DNA of 64,000 nt from Motiliproteus sp041586735 (GCA_041586735.1 JBFGZQ010000002.1:168345-232344), one strand, 5' to 3'; counted from the stretch's first letter, positions 51,002 to 60,443 are shown. Numbers and translations are program-made. The notes: generated from the letters alone by a model not told the origin.

Positions 51002-51555
51002 TAGTTCGCCCCCTCTTGCTTATTTTTCGCTCTGATTTCATCGGCGATATGCATACTCTCTTTAGCCTCATCCACCAGATGGAAACCATCGGTTTTATGG
51101 GTAATCACATTCCACAGCAACACCAAAAAGCGCACGATTAACAGCACAAATCCAATAAAGAGCACACTGGTTGGCATCCATCTTGGGATAGGTAGATCTT
51201 CCATCTCGATACCGATCATGTGCAGCTTGCTCAGGTAGACCCAGGATCCGTACAGGAACAGGGCGCAGTAAAACAGACACAGTACGATCGCCAGCAGCGT
51301 GACCCCCCGATGAATGTTACGCGGTAGCATCTTCACAAACACATCCACACCGATATGGCTACCAACCTTGACGCCGTAGGACGCCCCAAACAGCACAAAC
51401 CACGCCGACATCGTCAACGTGATCTCCTGAGCCCAATGGATACCGGCATTGAAACCGAAGCGCGCGACCACCTCGGCAAATACCAGCAGCGTCATTGAGA
51501 CCAGCAGGAGACATAAAAAGCTCTCCTCCAGTCGAGTTATTATTTTACCTAGCAT
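51001..51555 (-). CDS. dctQ: TRAP transporter small permease DctQ
   Basis: A 184-aa membrane protein with four helices (FLCLLLVSMTLLVFAEVVAR; ITLTMSAWFVLFGASYGVKV; VTLLAIVLCLFYCALFLYGS; VLFIGFVLLIVRFLVLLWN). The glutamate in the HWAQEITLTMSAW region is typical of DctQ. The C-terminal tail is cytoplasmic and charged. It lies 237 bp downstream of dctP with an intervening hairpin and is directly coupled to dctM. Confidence 0.94.
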   Translation of the reverse strand: MLGKIITRLEESFLCLLLVSMTLLVFAEVVARFGFNAGIHWAQEITLTMSAWFVLFGASYGVKVGSHIGVDVFVKMLPRNIHRGVTLLAIVLCLFYCALFLYGSWVYLSKLHMIGIEMEDLPIPRWMPTSVLFIGFVLLIVRFLVLLWNVITHKTDGFHLVDEAKESMHIADEIRAKNKQEGAN

Positions 51556-51733
51556 GTCTTAGATACCCCTGTAACATCATGCTGTGGGGACCCTGATGGG
51601 CCTATTTATGTTGAGCACTTTATTTAAAACAATTCGGTTAACACAGATAGGCATATTTTACCGGACAGATCTCACGCCAGTTGCAAGCCAGGCTAGATCA
51701 CTCCGGTAAAACATCAGCGCCCCTGCTAATAAG

Positions 51734-51754
51734 GCAGGAGTTTGATACTCCTGC
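51734..51754 (-). terminator. Intercistronic hairpin between dctP and dctQ
   Basis: GCAGGAG and CTCCTGC pair perfectly around a 7-base loop and are followed on the minus strand by CTTATTAG, a weak T-rich tail. It is probably a partial terminator or RNA-stabilising structure that lets dctP be made in excess of dctQM. Confidence 0.65.
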
Positions 51755-51792
51755 TTTAGCGATGGGCAGCAACCTTACCCTAGAGGTCAAAT

Positions 51793-52776
51793 TTACTGGT
51801 TGGCAGCGACGGCCGCTTCGATCAAGTCAGCACCGATCTTCGCTTCGAACTGCTTCCATACCGGCTTCATCGCTTCAACCCATAGCTGACGCTCAGCATC
51901 AGTCAGAGTAACGACTTCTGAACGGCCAGAATCGATGATCAACTGGCGATCGCTGCTGTCTTTCTCGGCGGCGATAGCATTGCCGTAAGCGACAGATTCA
52001 GCCAACGCCTTTTTCAGCACCTCACGCATCTCGTTATCCAGACCCATCCAGAACTCGGCTGAGGTCACAATCAGATAGTCCAGCACACCGTGGTTAGACT
52101 CGGTGATGTAAGGCTGAACCTCGAAGAACTTCTTGGAGTAGATGTTAGACCAGGTGTTCTCCTGACCGTCGATCGCATTAGTCTGCAGCAATGTAAAGAC
52201 TTCAGAGAACGGTTTCTTCAGTGGTACACCACCGATCGCCTCAAACTGCGCCTGAAGTACATCAGAAGCCATGATGCGGAATTTCTTACCGTTGGCATCA
52301 GCAGGAACGCGCAATGGGGTATGAGCAGACAGCTGCTTCATGCCATTGTGCAGGTAGCCCAGACCGACCAAACCTTTAGATTCCAGAGCACTTAGCAATT
52401 TTTGGCCCGCAGGACCCTGCTGGAACCGCTCAACCGCTTCCATGTCCTTGAACAGGAACGGCAGGTCGAAAATCTGTAGCGAATCGGTGTATTTCTGGAA
52501 CTTCGACAACGAGGGGGCGATAAACTGAACGTCGCCGAGCAACATCGCCTCTAGCTCTTTGGCATCGCCAAATAGCTGCGAGCTAGGGAACACCTGAACC
52601 ACGGCCTTACCCGCTAAGCGCTCGGCAACCAGATCACGGAATTTAAGCGCCATCTGCCCCTTGGGGGTATTTTCAGCAACGACGTGGGAGAATTTGATCT
52701 CCACCGGAGCTGCAGTTGCCACCTGGGCCCCCACAGTCAAAGCTAGAGTGGCGACTGCCGCAGTAATAAATCGCAT
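51793..52776 (-). CDS. dctP: TRAP transporter solute-binding protein DctP
   Basis: A 327-aa periplasmic dicarboxylate-binding protein with a cleavable signal peptide (RFITAAVATLALTVGAQVAT, cut near residue 23). Typical DctP segments are IKFSHVVAENTPKGQMALKF, VQVFPSSQLFGDAKELEAML and the ligand arginine region KKFRIMASDVLQAQFEAIGG, with NAIDGQENTWSNIYSKKFFE. It heads dctPQM behind the sigma-54 promoter at 52858-52873, which fits control by the DctB/DctD pair encoded at 55-60 kb. Confidence 0.95.
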   Translation of the reverse strand: MRFITAAVATLALTVGAQVATAAPVEIKFSHVVAENTPKGQMALKFRDLVAERLAGKAVVQVFPSSQLFGDAKELEAMLLGDVQFIAPSLSKFQKYTDSLQIFDLPFLFKDMEAVERFQQGPAGQKLLSALESKGLVGLGYLHNGMKQLSAHTPLRVPADANGKKFRIMASDVLQAQFEAIGGVPLKKPFSEVFTLLQTNAIDGQENTWSNIYSKKFFEVQPYITESNHGVLDYLIVTSAEFWMGLDNEMREVLKKALAESVAYGNAIAAEKDSSDRQLIIDSGRSEVVTLTDAERQLWVEAMKPVWKQFEAKIGADLIEAAVAANQ

Positions 52777-52857
52777 TGATTATTCCTCATTGATTATTTT
52801 ATTGTCGTTAGAGTCGTAAGTCATTTAGAGCATTACTTACAACACTAGCAAAAACAT

Positions 52858-52873
52858 AGCACCAACCATGCCA
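52858..52873 (-). promoter_or_regulatory. Sigma-54 promoter of dctPQM
   Basis: On the minus strand TGGCATGGTTGGTGCT matches the -24/-12 consensus TGGCACG-N4-TTGCW, with GG and GC at the required spacing and two mismatches. It lies 82 bp upstream of the dctP start. An activator of the DctD type is encoded nearby. I did not find a convincing DctD binding palindrome upstream. Confidence 0.75.
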
Positions 52874-52911
52874 ATTAATAATTTATTCTTCATAAACAAT
52901 GCATTAGATAT

Positions 52912-52943
52912 AAAAAAGGCGAGCCTCAAGCTTATCCTCGCCT
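52912..52943 (-). terminator. Terminator downstream of the YcbK-like gene
   Basis: On the minus strand AGGCGAG and CTCGCCT pair around a 13-base loop and are followed by TTTTTTAT. It isolates the ycbB-ycbK transcript from dctPQM. Confidence 0.85.
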
Positions 52944-53061
52944 CTTTACTGGAAAAATCTCAATTTTGGGTGTAAATCCGCCACTCGACCAGCCCGGAAA
53001 ACGGGTGGGATTCCGCCAAAACACTCTAGACTAAGGTCTAAGGTACTGAACAGCTTGCTGT

Positions 53062-53622
53062 TTATCCCCTCCAGAACCTAGCCCTACCGACGTCCAAATG
53101 CACAAACTGACTACGAGGGTAGTAACCCACTCCGCCGCGCCCCAACTCCAGCGCACCCACTTTCAAATCCCGGAGATGGATGCCTGGCAAACGAATATCG
53201 ATCGCCTTGCCCTCCATATGTAGGCTTTTTTTGGCGACGCCTGCGCTATTCTGACGCAACATCTGATTGGTTTGTGGTGAACGGTAAGCTGAAATAATGT
53301 GCAACGCCTGGGTGTTTTCCAACTTGAGTTGGATATCGTGCAGCAGATCCAGCAGCTGCAGATCCATCTCAATAATTTCACCATTGCGATGGTCACGCAG
53401 GACATTGTTTATTTGCGCCAAGCTCTCCTCCAGATACACCCCCTCAACCCAATAGGGCGTCTGCAGGTGCTCACCGGTGTGCAAGTTATATAAATCCAGT
53501 GCGCGCTCATGCAGATGGCGCGGCTGTGGCTTAGCCCAGCCCGACATGGCCGTTCCAGAGGCCACCACCCCCCCAGCTAACTTCAGAAAGTTTCTTCGAT
53601 TAAAGCTATTACGATCCACCAC
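53062..53622 (-). CDS. ycbK: YcbK-like DUF882 peptidase (M15 fold), Tat-exported
   Basis: A 186-aa protein with a twin-arginine signal (NRRNFLKLAGGVVASGTAMS) and a DUF882/M15-type zinc peptidase fold. Metal ligands are visible in SLHMEGKAIDIRLPG (HxxGxAxD) and in the C-terminal FVHLDVGRARFW. In E. coli the homologue MepK cuts 3-3 (L,D) peptidoglycan crosslinks, and it lies beside ycbB as here. Its start overlaps the end of the L,D-transpeptidase gene by 14 nt, so the crosslink maker and crosslink cutter are coexpressed. Confidence 0.93.
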   Translation of the reverse strand: MVDRNSFNRRNFLKLAGGVVASGTAMSGWAKPQPRHLHERALDLYNLHTGEHLQTPYWVEGVYLEESLAQINNVLRDHRNGEIIEMDLQLLDLLHDIQLKLENTQALHIISAYRSPQTNQMLRQNSAGVAKKSLHMEGKAIDIRLPGIHLRDLKVGALELGRGGVGYYPRSQFVHLDVGRARFWRG

Positions 53623-54862
53623 TGCTCTCCCGTTCTTTAGTAATCAACCCGCCCAGTTCCTGCTCCTCCAACCGGGGCTGATCACGATGATAGATATCCT
53701 TGCGAAACTGCAGCCCGTACTGCGAATCTAGCCAGGCTGTCCAGTAGGTCAGATAGAGCCCAACAGGGTTCTGCAGGCGGATTTCACGGGTATCGGTACG
53801 CGCCCATAAATCATCAAGAGGCTCCTTCATCACCTGAGAACCCAACAGGTAGCGTGCTAGAAGACGGGGATTCTCGACCCTTATACAACCCGAACTGAAC
53901 GCCCGCTGATCCTTGTCAAACAGCGATTTGACTGGCGTATCGTGAAGATAGATCGCCGAAGCGTTGGGCGAGTTGAATTTAATCTGCCCCAGCGCATTAT
54001 GCGGGCCCGGCAACTGGTACAGCCGCGGATAGGCGCTACCACGGTAAAGCTGCTGGGGTTCGGCCTTATCGATCCAGACCTTTTCTGCCCCCCAGCCAGA
54101 GACGATGCGCATATTATGTCGCGCCAAGTAGCCGGCATCTGCCTGCCATTTCGGAAAGATATCCTGGTAAGCGATACTCCGCGGGATATTCCAGGCGGGA
54201 TTGACCACCAGCGAGGTGATCTCGCTGTCAAGCGTCGGCGTGCTGCGTGACTGGCTGCCGATGATGGTTCTCATATCCAGCACTGGTCGGTCATCCTGAT
54301 AGAGCCGTAGCCTGAACTCCGGGAGATTAACCTGGACGTAATGCTTGGGCAGCCGTTTGCGTAATGCCAACTGGCGCTCGTGATTCAGCAGTAGCTGGTA
54401 AGCCCGGGACCGTGGGGGAATATTCAGCGCATGGCGAGTCTCGGGACCCAAGACCCCGTCTGGGCTAAGCCCGTGACGACGCTGAAACCTGCGCAGGGCT
54501 TCTGCAAGCCCGCCATCCAAGCGGTTTAGCTGTATCCGACCACTGACGGGACGCTGGTAATCACCATAGAGACTGAGCAGATAACGCAATTGTCCGATCT
54601 GCTGGTGCCACTGTCCGGGGTATAGCACCGGCCCAGCACTAATGGGGAACCAACCCTGATCATGCAGTGCAGCGTAGTATTCGGCGGCCTCAATCAAAGA
54701 GCTGAAGCGGCCGACGGCAACAGAGTCCGCAGCCCTTGCCTGCGTCAGATCTTCGCTTAGCGATGCCTTGGAGGGTGGCACACCGGGGGGGACAATGGTT
54801 GCCCGACTGACGCCACTTAGAATAATTAAACCTAGCCCCAGATAGACTAATAACCTGCGCAT
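53609..54862 (-). CDS. L,D-transpeptidase (YcbB/LdtD-like)
   Basis: A 417-aa periplasmic enzyme that makes 3-3 peptidoglycan crosslinks. A signal peptide (RRLLVYLGLGLIILSGVS) is followed by a PG_binding_1 domain (LNRLDGGLAEALRRFQRRHG, GLSPDGVLGPETRHALNI) and the YkuD catalytic domain with the nucleophile in FSSGCIRVENPRLLARY. It is shorter than E. coli YcbB (615 aa), lacking part of the N-terminal region. I start at the ATG at 54862; the open frame continues 16 codons upstream without a signal-like sequence. Confidence 0.9.
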   Translation of the reverse strand: MRRLLVYLGLGLIILSGVSRATIVPPGVPPSKASLSEDLTQARAADSVAVGRFSSLIEAAEYYAALHDQGWFPISAGPVLYPGQWHQQIGQLRYLLSLYGDYQRPVSGRIQLNRLDGGLAEALRRFQRRHGLSPDGVLGPETRHALNIPPRSRAYQLLLNHERQLALRKRLPKHYVQVNLPEFRLRLYQDDRPVLDMRTIIGSQSRSTPTLDSEITSLVVNPAWNIPRSIAYQDIFPKWQADAGYLARHNMRIVSGWGAEKVWIDKAEPQQLYRGSAYPRLYQLPGPHNALGQIKFNSPNASAIYLHDTPVKSLFDKDQRAFSSGCIRVENPRLLARYLLGSQVMKEPLDDLWARTDTREIRLQNPVGLYLTYWTAWLDSQYGLQFRKDIYHRDQPRLEEQELGGLITKERESSGGS

Positions 54863-55166
54863 AACCGCTACTCCCAGGATAACAACAGGCGGTACAGCGA
54901 CCGCCTTCATTAGGGCGTGATGGCACAGTGCTTCTATATAGTTTAGTCAGGCAGCGGGCGCCGTGCTTGATCTGCCATACCGCTGTTGAGATCCCGCCCA
55001 AGAAGTTGAATCTGTTTCATCGAGTAACGACCCGCCAGCGGACCCAGCAGCTGTAGCCAGCCGACCCTAACAGCCTATAACCAGAGCCAGGCTAAGTTAT
55101 CAGCTGATGGCTGGGCACTTGAAAATAAATCCGATTAAAACACTCTGTTATTAAGCTGTATTAATA
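54863..55166. other. Intergenic region upstream of the L,D-transpeptidase
   Basis: 304 bp between dctD (which ends here) and the transpeptidase start, both on the minus strand. It becomes AT-rich next to dctD. I see no strong terminator for dctD and no gene. Confidence 0.35.
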
Positions 55167-56531
55167 TCAGTCTTTAAAGTCCCGTTTATCGAGCTGATGC
55201 TTGCGCATCTTGTCGTACAGGGTCTTGCGCGGCAAACCCAATAGCTTTAGCGCCTCTTTGATCCCGCCACCACAGAGTGCCAGCGCCTCTTCGATCAACA
55301 TTTTTTCAAATCGCTCAACTTTCTCCGGCAAGCTCAAGCCGGCAGAGCTCTGGTCTAGCTGCGGGATCAGCTCATCGAACTCAAAGGTACAACTCTCGCC
55401 TAGTAACACATAACGTTCGGCCACATTACGCAACTCACGCACATTACCCGGCCAACTATAGCTCACCAAACTATGCACCCGTGCCGGACTCAACGCCGGC
55501 ACCTCTCGCTGAAACTGAGCCGAGGCGATCAGAGCAAAATGCTGAAACAGCAACGGCACATCTTCGCTACGCTCGCGTAGCGGGGGGATATCGACCCGAA
55601 CCACGTTGAGCCGGTAATAGAGATCCTCTCTAAATGCCCCCTGCTGGCTGAGAGCTTTGAGATCCGCCTTGGTAGCGGCGACAATTCGCAGGTCAAGCCG
55701 GATCACCTCATTGGCACCGAGCCGCTCGATCGAGCGCTCCTCCAATACTCGTAACAGTTTTATCTGCAACGACATAGGCATGCTTTCAATCTCATCCAGA
55801 AACAGGGTGCCGCCATGCGCATGCTCAAGCTTGCCGATGCGCTGTTTTTTAGCGTCGGTAAAGGCACCTTTCTCATGCCCGAACAACTCACTTTCAATCA
55901 AGTTTTCCGGCATGCCTCCGCAGTTAATAGCCACAAAATTATGATCTTTACGGCTACTGTTCTCATGGATAAAACGCGCCACCAGATCTTTCCCAGTACC
56001 GGTTTCACCCAGCAGCAGAATATCTGCCGGGGTATCGGCAACCTGGGCCAGTAGCTGGCGCATCCGTTGCACCGGCAGCGCTTTACCGATGATGCGCGGG
56101 CCTGGCGCACCCTGCGCTTGCAACTCCTGCCGCAGGCAGCGGTTTTCAATAGTCAGGGCGCGCTTTTCCATGGCACGCTTAACCACATCCGCTAACAGAT
56201 CGGCAGGAAAAGGTTTTTCAATAAAGTCGTAGGCACCGTCACGAATCGCATTGACGGCCATCGAAATATCACCATGACCGGTGATCAGAATGACCGGCAG
56301 ATCAGGGTCTATCGCCCTTACCCGGGTCATCAGCTCCAGTCCGTCCATACCCGGCATGTTGATATCGGTCACCACCACACCGGCCCAATCATCACTGATA
56401 TAATTCAACGCTGCCTGGGCATTATCCAGCGCTCGCACCTGGTAGCCGGCCAACTCCAGCGTCTGAGTGCCGGCAAAGCGAATATGTTTTTCATCGTCGA
56501 TCAGGATAACGGTGGGTAAATTGTGATCCAT
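55167..56531 (-). CDS. dctD: Sigma-54-dependent response regulator DctD
   Basis: A 454-aa NtrC-family activator. The receiver domain has phospho-Asp in GVVVTDINMPGMDGLELM. The AAA+ domain has Walker A LLLGETGTGKDLVARFIHE, the sigma-54 contact loop reading GAFTDA rather than the common GAFTGA, and Walker B GGTLFLDEIESMPMSLQ. A Fis-type helix-turn-helix is at the C-terminus (GGIKEALKLLGLPRKTLYDK). GAFTDA occurs in some DctD-like activators. I start at the ATG at 56531. It should activate dctPQM from the sigma-54 promoter at 52858 when phosphorylated by DctB. An HD-GYP gene separates it from dctB. Confidence 0.94.
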   Translation of the reverse strand: MDHNLPTVILIDDEKHIRFAGTQTLELAGYQVRALDNAQAALNYISDDWAGVVVTDINMPGMDGLELMTRVRAIDPDLPVILITGHGDISMAVNAIRDGAYDFIEKPFPADLLADVVKRAMEKRALTIENRCLRQELQAQGAPGPRIIGKALPVQRMRQLLAQVADTPADILLLGETGTGKDLVARFIHENSSRKDHNFVAINCGGMPENLIESELFGHEKGAFTDAKKQRIGKLEHAHGGTLFLDEIESMPMSLQIKLLRVLEERSIERLGANEVIRLDLRIVAATKADLKALSQQGAFREDLYYRLNVVRVDIPPLRERSEDVPLLFQHFALIASAQFQREVPALSPARVHSLVSYSWPGNVRELRNVAERYVLLGESCTFEFDELIPQLDQSSAGLSLPEKVERFEKMLIEEALALCGGGIKEALKLLGLPRKTLYDKMRKHQLDKRDFKD

Positions 56532-56642
56532 CGGACACGGCTTCCAAGACAACAAGGGGGTCTGATGATACGGGATTAACGGCCAAACTCCCAACGGCAC
56601 AAGGACTCTGATGCAGACGCAGACGCAGAGGCAGACGCAAAC

Positions 56643-57623
56643 TTAATCGGTAATCGGGGGCCAGAGCGGAGCCAGCACCGCGCCCAGGTTAAAATGGAAC
56701 GGCGCATCAACCATCTCCAGTATGCTGAAACGGCGATCACTGGTATCCCGTAACCGCGCCTGCGCTAAATGTTCCGCCTCAGCCGAAAGCACCGAGCCGA
56801 CCCACGGAAACGCCGGCATATCGCTGCGCCGAATAACAACCGCCACCTCATTATTTGCCAAGCGCACCCAACTTCCGGGAGGCTGGGTGCCGAGCACCGC
56901 GATTAACACTCTGGCCAGATCGGCATCGAGATGCACACCACGGCTATGAAAGATCGTCTTCATCGCCTCGCGCGGCAACAACGCCGCTCGATCACCCCGA
57001 GGGCGGACCATCGCCACGTATACATCGGCTAACGCCAGAATTCTCGCCGCCTGGCTAATCTGCGTCCCGCTTAGCGCCTGGGGATACCCCTTACCATCAA
57101 TACGCTCGTGATGTTGCTCTACAGCACTGAGCCAGACCGTATCTTTAACACCCGCCTGCTCCAGGGTCTTCAAACCATTAAGCGGATGCTTGTGAATCTG
57201 CCGGTGTTGGGCATCGGTCAACTCGGTGGCCTGCTTGTCGAGTCGACCCTTCTGCAGATCCAGCATGCCTATATCCTGGGTCAGCGCAGCACAGACCAAC
57301 AACAGCCGAGCAGAGGGCGTCATACCGATATGACGCCCAATCAGCTCACAGAGTACCGCAGCATGGAGCTCCTTAACGTGCTGATTACCAGCATTTCTGT
57401 TCAGCTGTAGCGCTGCCAACACCCCCATAGAATGCTGCTGACACGCATGCTGAACCTTGTGTCCAAGGTATAAACAGCGGGATATATGTTTACGACTCGG
57501 GGTCATCAATAACAGCTCGTAGGTATCGACTAGGAACTTATGCTGCGCATCGACCCAGGCAAAAACACTCCGCACTTTATCAGCGCTACCGGTCTGCTTG
57601 CCATCCACCCCCTGTATACCCAT
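56643..57623 (-). CDS. HD-GYP-like protein with altered HD motif
   Basis: A 326-aa soluble protein of the HD-GYP type. These hydrolyse cyclic di-GMP when intact. The GYP half is good (AVEQHHERIDGKGYPQALSG, then AARILALADVYVAM). The first metal motif, normally HDIGK, reads TQDIGML, so the histidine is replaced by glutamine. The N-terminal 60 residues carry no known sensor domain. This suggests loss of hydrolysis and a role in binding or protein contact. It lies between dctB and dctD on the same strand. A run of GCAGAC-like hexamers (56613-56640) follows its stop codon. Confidence 0.8.
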   Translation of the reverse strand: MGIQGVDGKQTGSADKVRSVFAWVDAQHKFLVDTYELLLMTPSRKHISRCLYLGHKVQHACQQHSMGVLAALQLNRNAGNQHVKELHAAVLCELIGRHIGMTPSARLLLVCAALTQDIGMLDLQKGRLDKQATELTDAQHRQIHKHPLNGLKTLEQAGVKDTVWLSAVEQHHERIDGKGYPQALSGTQISQAARILALADVYVAMVRPRGDRAALLPREAMKTIFHSRGVHLDADLARVLIAVLGTQPPGSWVRLANNEVAVVIRRSDMPAFPWVGSVLSAEAEHLAQARLRDTSDRRFSILEMVDAPFHFNLGAVLAPLWPPITD

Positions 57624-57827
57624 CTACTACTCCCATAGCCTGCCCTACTGATTGTCACCCCTGCTATGTCAGACAGCCTATTACAGCACCCTGTGCAATA
57701 CGGACCTAGAGTATCTTGATACAAGCCCTTAAATCCAGACAAAACATACGCCTAAGAACACTAAGCACGCATTATTACAATAGAACATCACTTATTATAG
57801 CCGTGTCTGCGTTTGGCTAATCGCCTC

Positions 57828-60077
57828 CTATGATGGCGTCACCCGCAGCAGACGCAGATTAAAACAGGCCCCACCCTGCGGATGATTGCCGGCACTGAGT
57901 TCACCACCCAACCCCTCAACGATTCGCTTTGAAATAGACAACCCCAATCCCAAGCCCTCTTCGGCAGATTTGGTGGTGTAGAAGGGTTCAAACACCCTGT
58001 TCTGCTCCGCCGGATTGATGCCAGGACCGTAATCGCGAATCCCCAGACAGACCATCTGGCCCTCTAGCTGGCAGTCGATCTCAATCCGTTTGCTGGTGCA
58101 GCCCTGCATCGCCTGAATCGCATTACTGAGCAGATTAACCATCACCTGCTCAAGCCGCACCATATCCCCCATCACCAGAATATCGTCGATCTGATCGGCC
58201 CAGATTATGCTGACCTGCTCGCTGTGCAACCGACCGTAGAGGATCGACATCGCCCCTTTGCGCACCGCTTTTAGGGCGACCGGCTCCGCCTGGCCACTGC
58301 TCTTGCGCGAGAATACTTTTAGCGGTGCGATGATATTTGCCATCCGCTCGGTCAGCCCGGAGATCTCCTGCAAGTTTTCCTCGACTCGGTCCATCCGCTT
58401 AAGCTGCAGGTATTGGCGCGCATTGTCGGCATAGGCGCGGATTGCCGTCATCGGCTGATTCAGTTCATGATTGATACCTGCCGATAACTCACCGAGCACC
58501 GCCAGTTTAGCCGTCTGAATCAGCTCCTCTTGGGTGTGGTGGTGCTGCTCAATCTCCATTCTTAGACGATTATTGGCGCCCAGTAACTCCTTGGTGCGCT
58601 CCTGCACCCGCTGCTCTAAAAAATCCCGCGCTTCTCGCAAGGACTGCTCGTATTGGCGGCATTCGGTCATATCATGAATGGTGACGATGAATTTGCGCTC
58701 ACCCTGATACCAAACCGCGACCAGGGTCAGCTCTATCGGAAACAGCTCTCCGTCTTGACGCCTGGCATGCGCCTCAATCACCGGCACCTGGGCATCAGCT
58801 GGCAGATCCTGCGGTTCGGTAATTGTACGCCAGCACAGCGCACGATCTGCAGGCTCGATGAGCACGCTGAAATAGCGACCGCCAATCTGCTCGGCATCGT
58901 AGCCAAACAGTGCCTCTGCCGTCGGGTTAAAGGATTCAATACGCCCCTGGGCATCAAGCGTGATCAGCCCCGCCTGAGTATTATCAATCACCGTCCGTAC
59001 CCGCGCCTCACTCAGCTTCAGCGCTCGGTTGGCCTGCTCCTTAAAACGGCGCCGCTCATGAACTATTTTCTGCCGTAACAGCATAAACAATCCCAACAGC
59101 ACCAACACCGTCAGCACTACTGCCGCGAGCAACACCGCATCCCATACCCGCGCTGAAACCTGGCTCAACTTGGCCAGCGCCACCACATTCAGCTCCTCGT
59201 CGGCCAGCGGCTGGCGCACCAACAGATAACGGATCCCGCTCAGACGATCGATAGAAAGCTCACTCTCGCTTTCCACCTCCTCCAACAAGCTGATTAACTC
59301 GACGTTGGGGGCGATTTCTTGACGCTGGGTGATCGGCAGCGACACCAGAGGCTTATCCACATAACGCAGACTACCGATGATCCGATTCAAGTCTGGGCCA
59401 GATAACGGCGCTAGGGTCTTAAACTTCCACGACTCGCGGGTACTGATAAAAATAACGTTATCAATATCGGTCACCAGTAGATCGGTCAACTCATCGTTCC
59501 ATTGACCCTCAATGTCGTTGAGATCGATCTTAACCACCAGCACGCCGATCACCGCAGCATCGCTAAAGATCGGATGGGAAAAATAGTAGCCCCGCTTACG
59601 CGATGTGGCTCCCAACGCAAAATAACGCCCCTGCTCTCCATTTAGGGCTTGCTGAAAATAGGGCCTAAAATGGAAGTTCTTACCCACAAAGGAGCGGGGC
59701 TGATCCCAGTTACTGGCTGCCAGCGTATCCCCCGTAGAATCCATCAGATAGATATCAGCGGCGCCGGTAATACGCTCGACATCGGCCAGATAATGATTCA
59801 AGGCTTGGCTTAGCACCGTACTCTCGGGACTGTAGAGCAGTTCTTTGAAGGAGCGCTCGGTGGCCAGCAACGCGGGCAGGTGCTGGTATTTCTCCAGCTC
59901 TCCCTGCAGACTCAGAGTATAGCGTGACAGGTTCAGCTCCAGCGCGCGCTGCAAGGTGCCCAGCTCATTGCTACGCGTCCAGTGCGCCACCTGCCACAGG
60001 ATCAGCACAAAAGCCCCCAGTAATAGCATCACTGTTAGCAGACGGTAATGTTTACCGCCCTGTTCAGCGTACGGCAC
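57828..60077 (-). CDS. dctB: C4-dicarboxylate sensor kinase DctB
   Basis: A 749-aa membrane kinase. TM1 (LLTVMLLLGAFVLILWQVAH), a periplasmic double-Cache sensor of about 270 residues (DIYLMDSTGDTLAASNWDQP; GKNFHFRPYFQQAL), TM2 (AVLLAAVVLTVLVLLGLFML), a PAS domain (VIDNTQAGLITLDAQGRIES), HisKA with the phospho-His in LSAGINHELNQPMTAIRAYA, and HATPase (GLGLGLSISKRIVEGLGGEL). I choose the GTG at 60077 because GGGGGAGG precedes it; the open frame begins at a GTG six codons earlier that overlaps this site. It pairs with DctD to control dctPQM. Confidence 0.94.
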   Translation of the reverse strand: MPYAEQGGKHYRLLTVMLLLGAFVLILWQVAHWTRSNELGTLQRALELNLSRYTLSLQGELEKYQHLPALLATERSFKELLYSPESTVLSQALNHYLADVERITGAADIYLMDSTGDTLAASNWDQPRSFVGKNFHFRPYFQQALNGEQGRYFALGATSRKRGYYFSHPIFSDAAVIGVLVVKIDLNDIEGQWNDELTDLLVTDIDNVIFISTRESWKFKTLAPLSGPDLNRIIGSLRYVDKPLVSLPITQRQEIAPNVELISLLEEVESESELSIDRLSGIRYLLVRQPLADEELNVVALAKLSQVSARVWDAVLLAAVVLTVLVLLGLFMLLRQKIVHERRRFKEQANRALKLSEARVRTVIDNTQAGLITLDAQGRIESFNPTAEALFGYDAEQIGGRYFSVLIEPADRALCWRTITEPQDLPADAQVPVIEAHARRQDGELFPIELTLVAVWYQGERKFIVTIHDMTECRQYEQSLREARDFLEQRVQERTKELLGANNRLRMEIEQHHHTQEELIQTAKLAVLGELSAGINHELNQPMTAIRAYADNARQYLQLKRMDRVEENLQEISGLTERMANIIAPLKVFSRKSSGQAEPVALKAVRKGAMSILYGRLHSEQVSIIWADQIDDILVMGDMVRLEQVMVNLLSNAIQAMQGCTSKRIEIDCQLEGQMVCLGIRDYGPGINPAEQNRVFEPFYTTKSAEEGLGLGLSISKRIVEGLGGELSAGNHPQGGACFNLRLLRVTPS

Positions 60078-60170
60078 TAGCTTCGCCTCCCCCACAACCC
60101 TGAGATAGTGGCTGTCCGTATCGACCGCACTGACCGCTCCGCGCCAAAACCCTCAAGCGACCGGAACGGC

Positions 60171-60443
60171 TTACTTCACGGGCGGAACATAGCCTTCGGC
60201 CTGATCAAACTGCTCACCACTGAAAAACAGATCCATCTGCTTAGCTAGATAGGTGCGCGCCTCACCATCCATCATATTCAGATGCTTTTCATTAATGAGC
60301 CGAGTCTGGTGTTCGAGCCACTCCTGCCACGCTTGCTTAGACACCGTATCGAAGATCTCTTTACCCTTCGCGCCAGGATAGGGTTGACGCTCCAAGCCCT
60401 CTAGCTGCTGTTGGTACTTCTTACAAAACACCTTGCGACTCAT
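60171..60443 (-). CDS. yggX: Fe(II)-trafficking protein YggX
   Basis: A 90-aa soluble protein that helps protect iron-sulfur clusters from oxidation. It matches the family along its length: MSRKVFCKKYQQQLEGLERQ with the conserved cysteine, PYPGAKGKEIFDTVSKQAW, and the C-terminal LAKQMDLFFSGEQFDQAEGY. It follows mutY by 82 bp, the standard mutY-yggX order. Confidence 0.97.
   Translation of the reverse strand: MSRKVFCKKYQQQLEGLERQPYPGAKGKEIFDTVSKQAWQEWLEHQTRLINEKHLNMMDGEARTYLAKQMDLFFSGEQFDQAEGYVPPVK

Noticed and set aside
54905..54945. TGGCACAGTGCTTCT as a sigma-54 promoter.
   Set aside because: The -12 element lacks the essential GC, and the + strand has no gene to serve.
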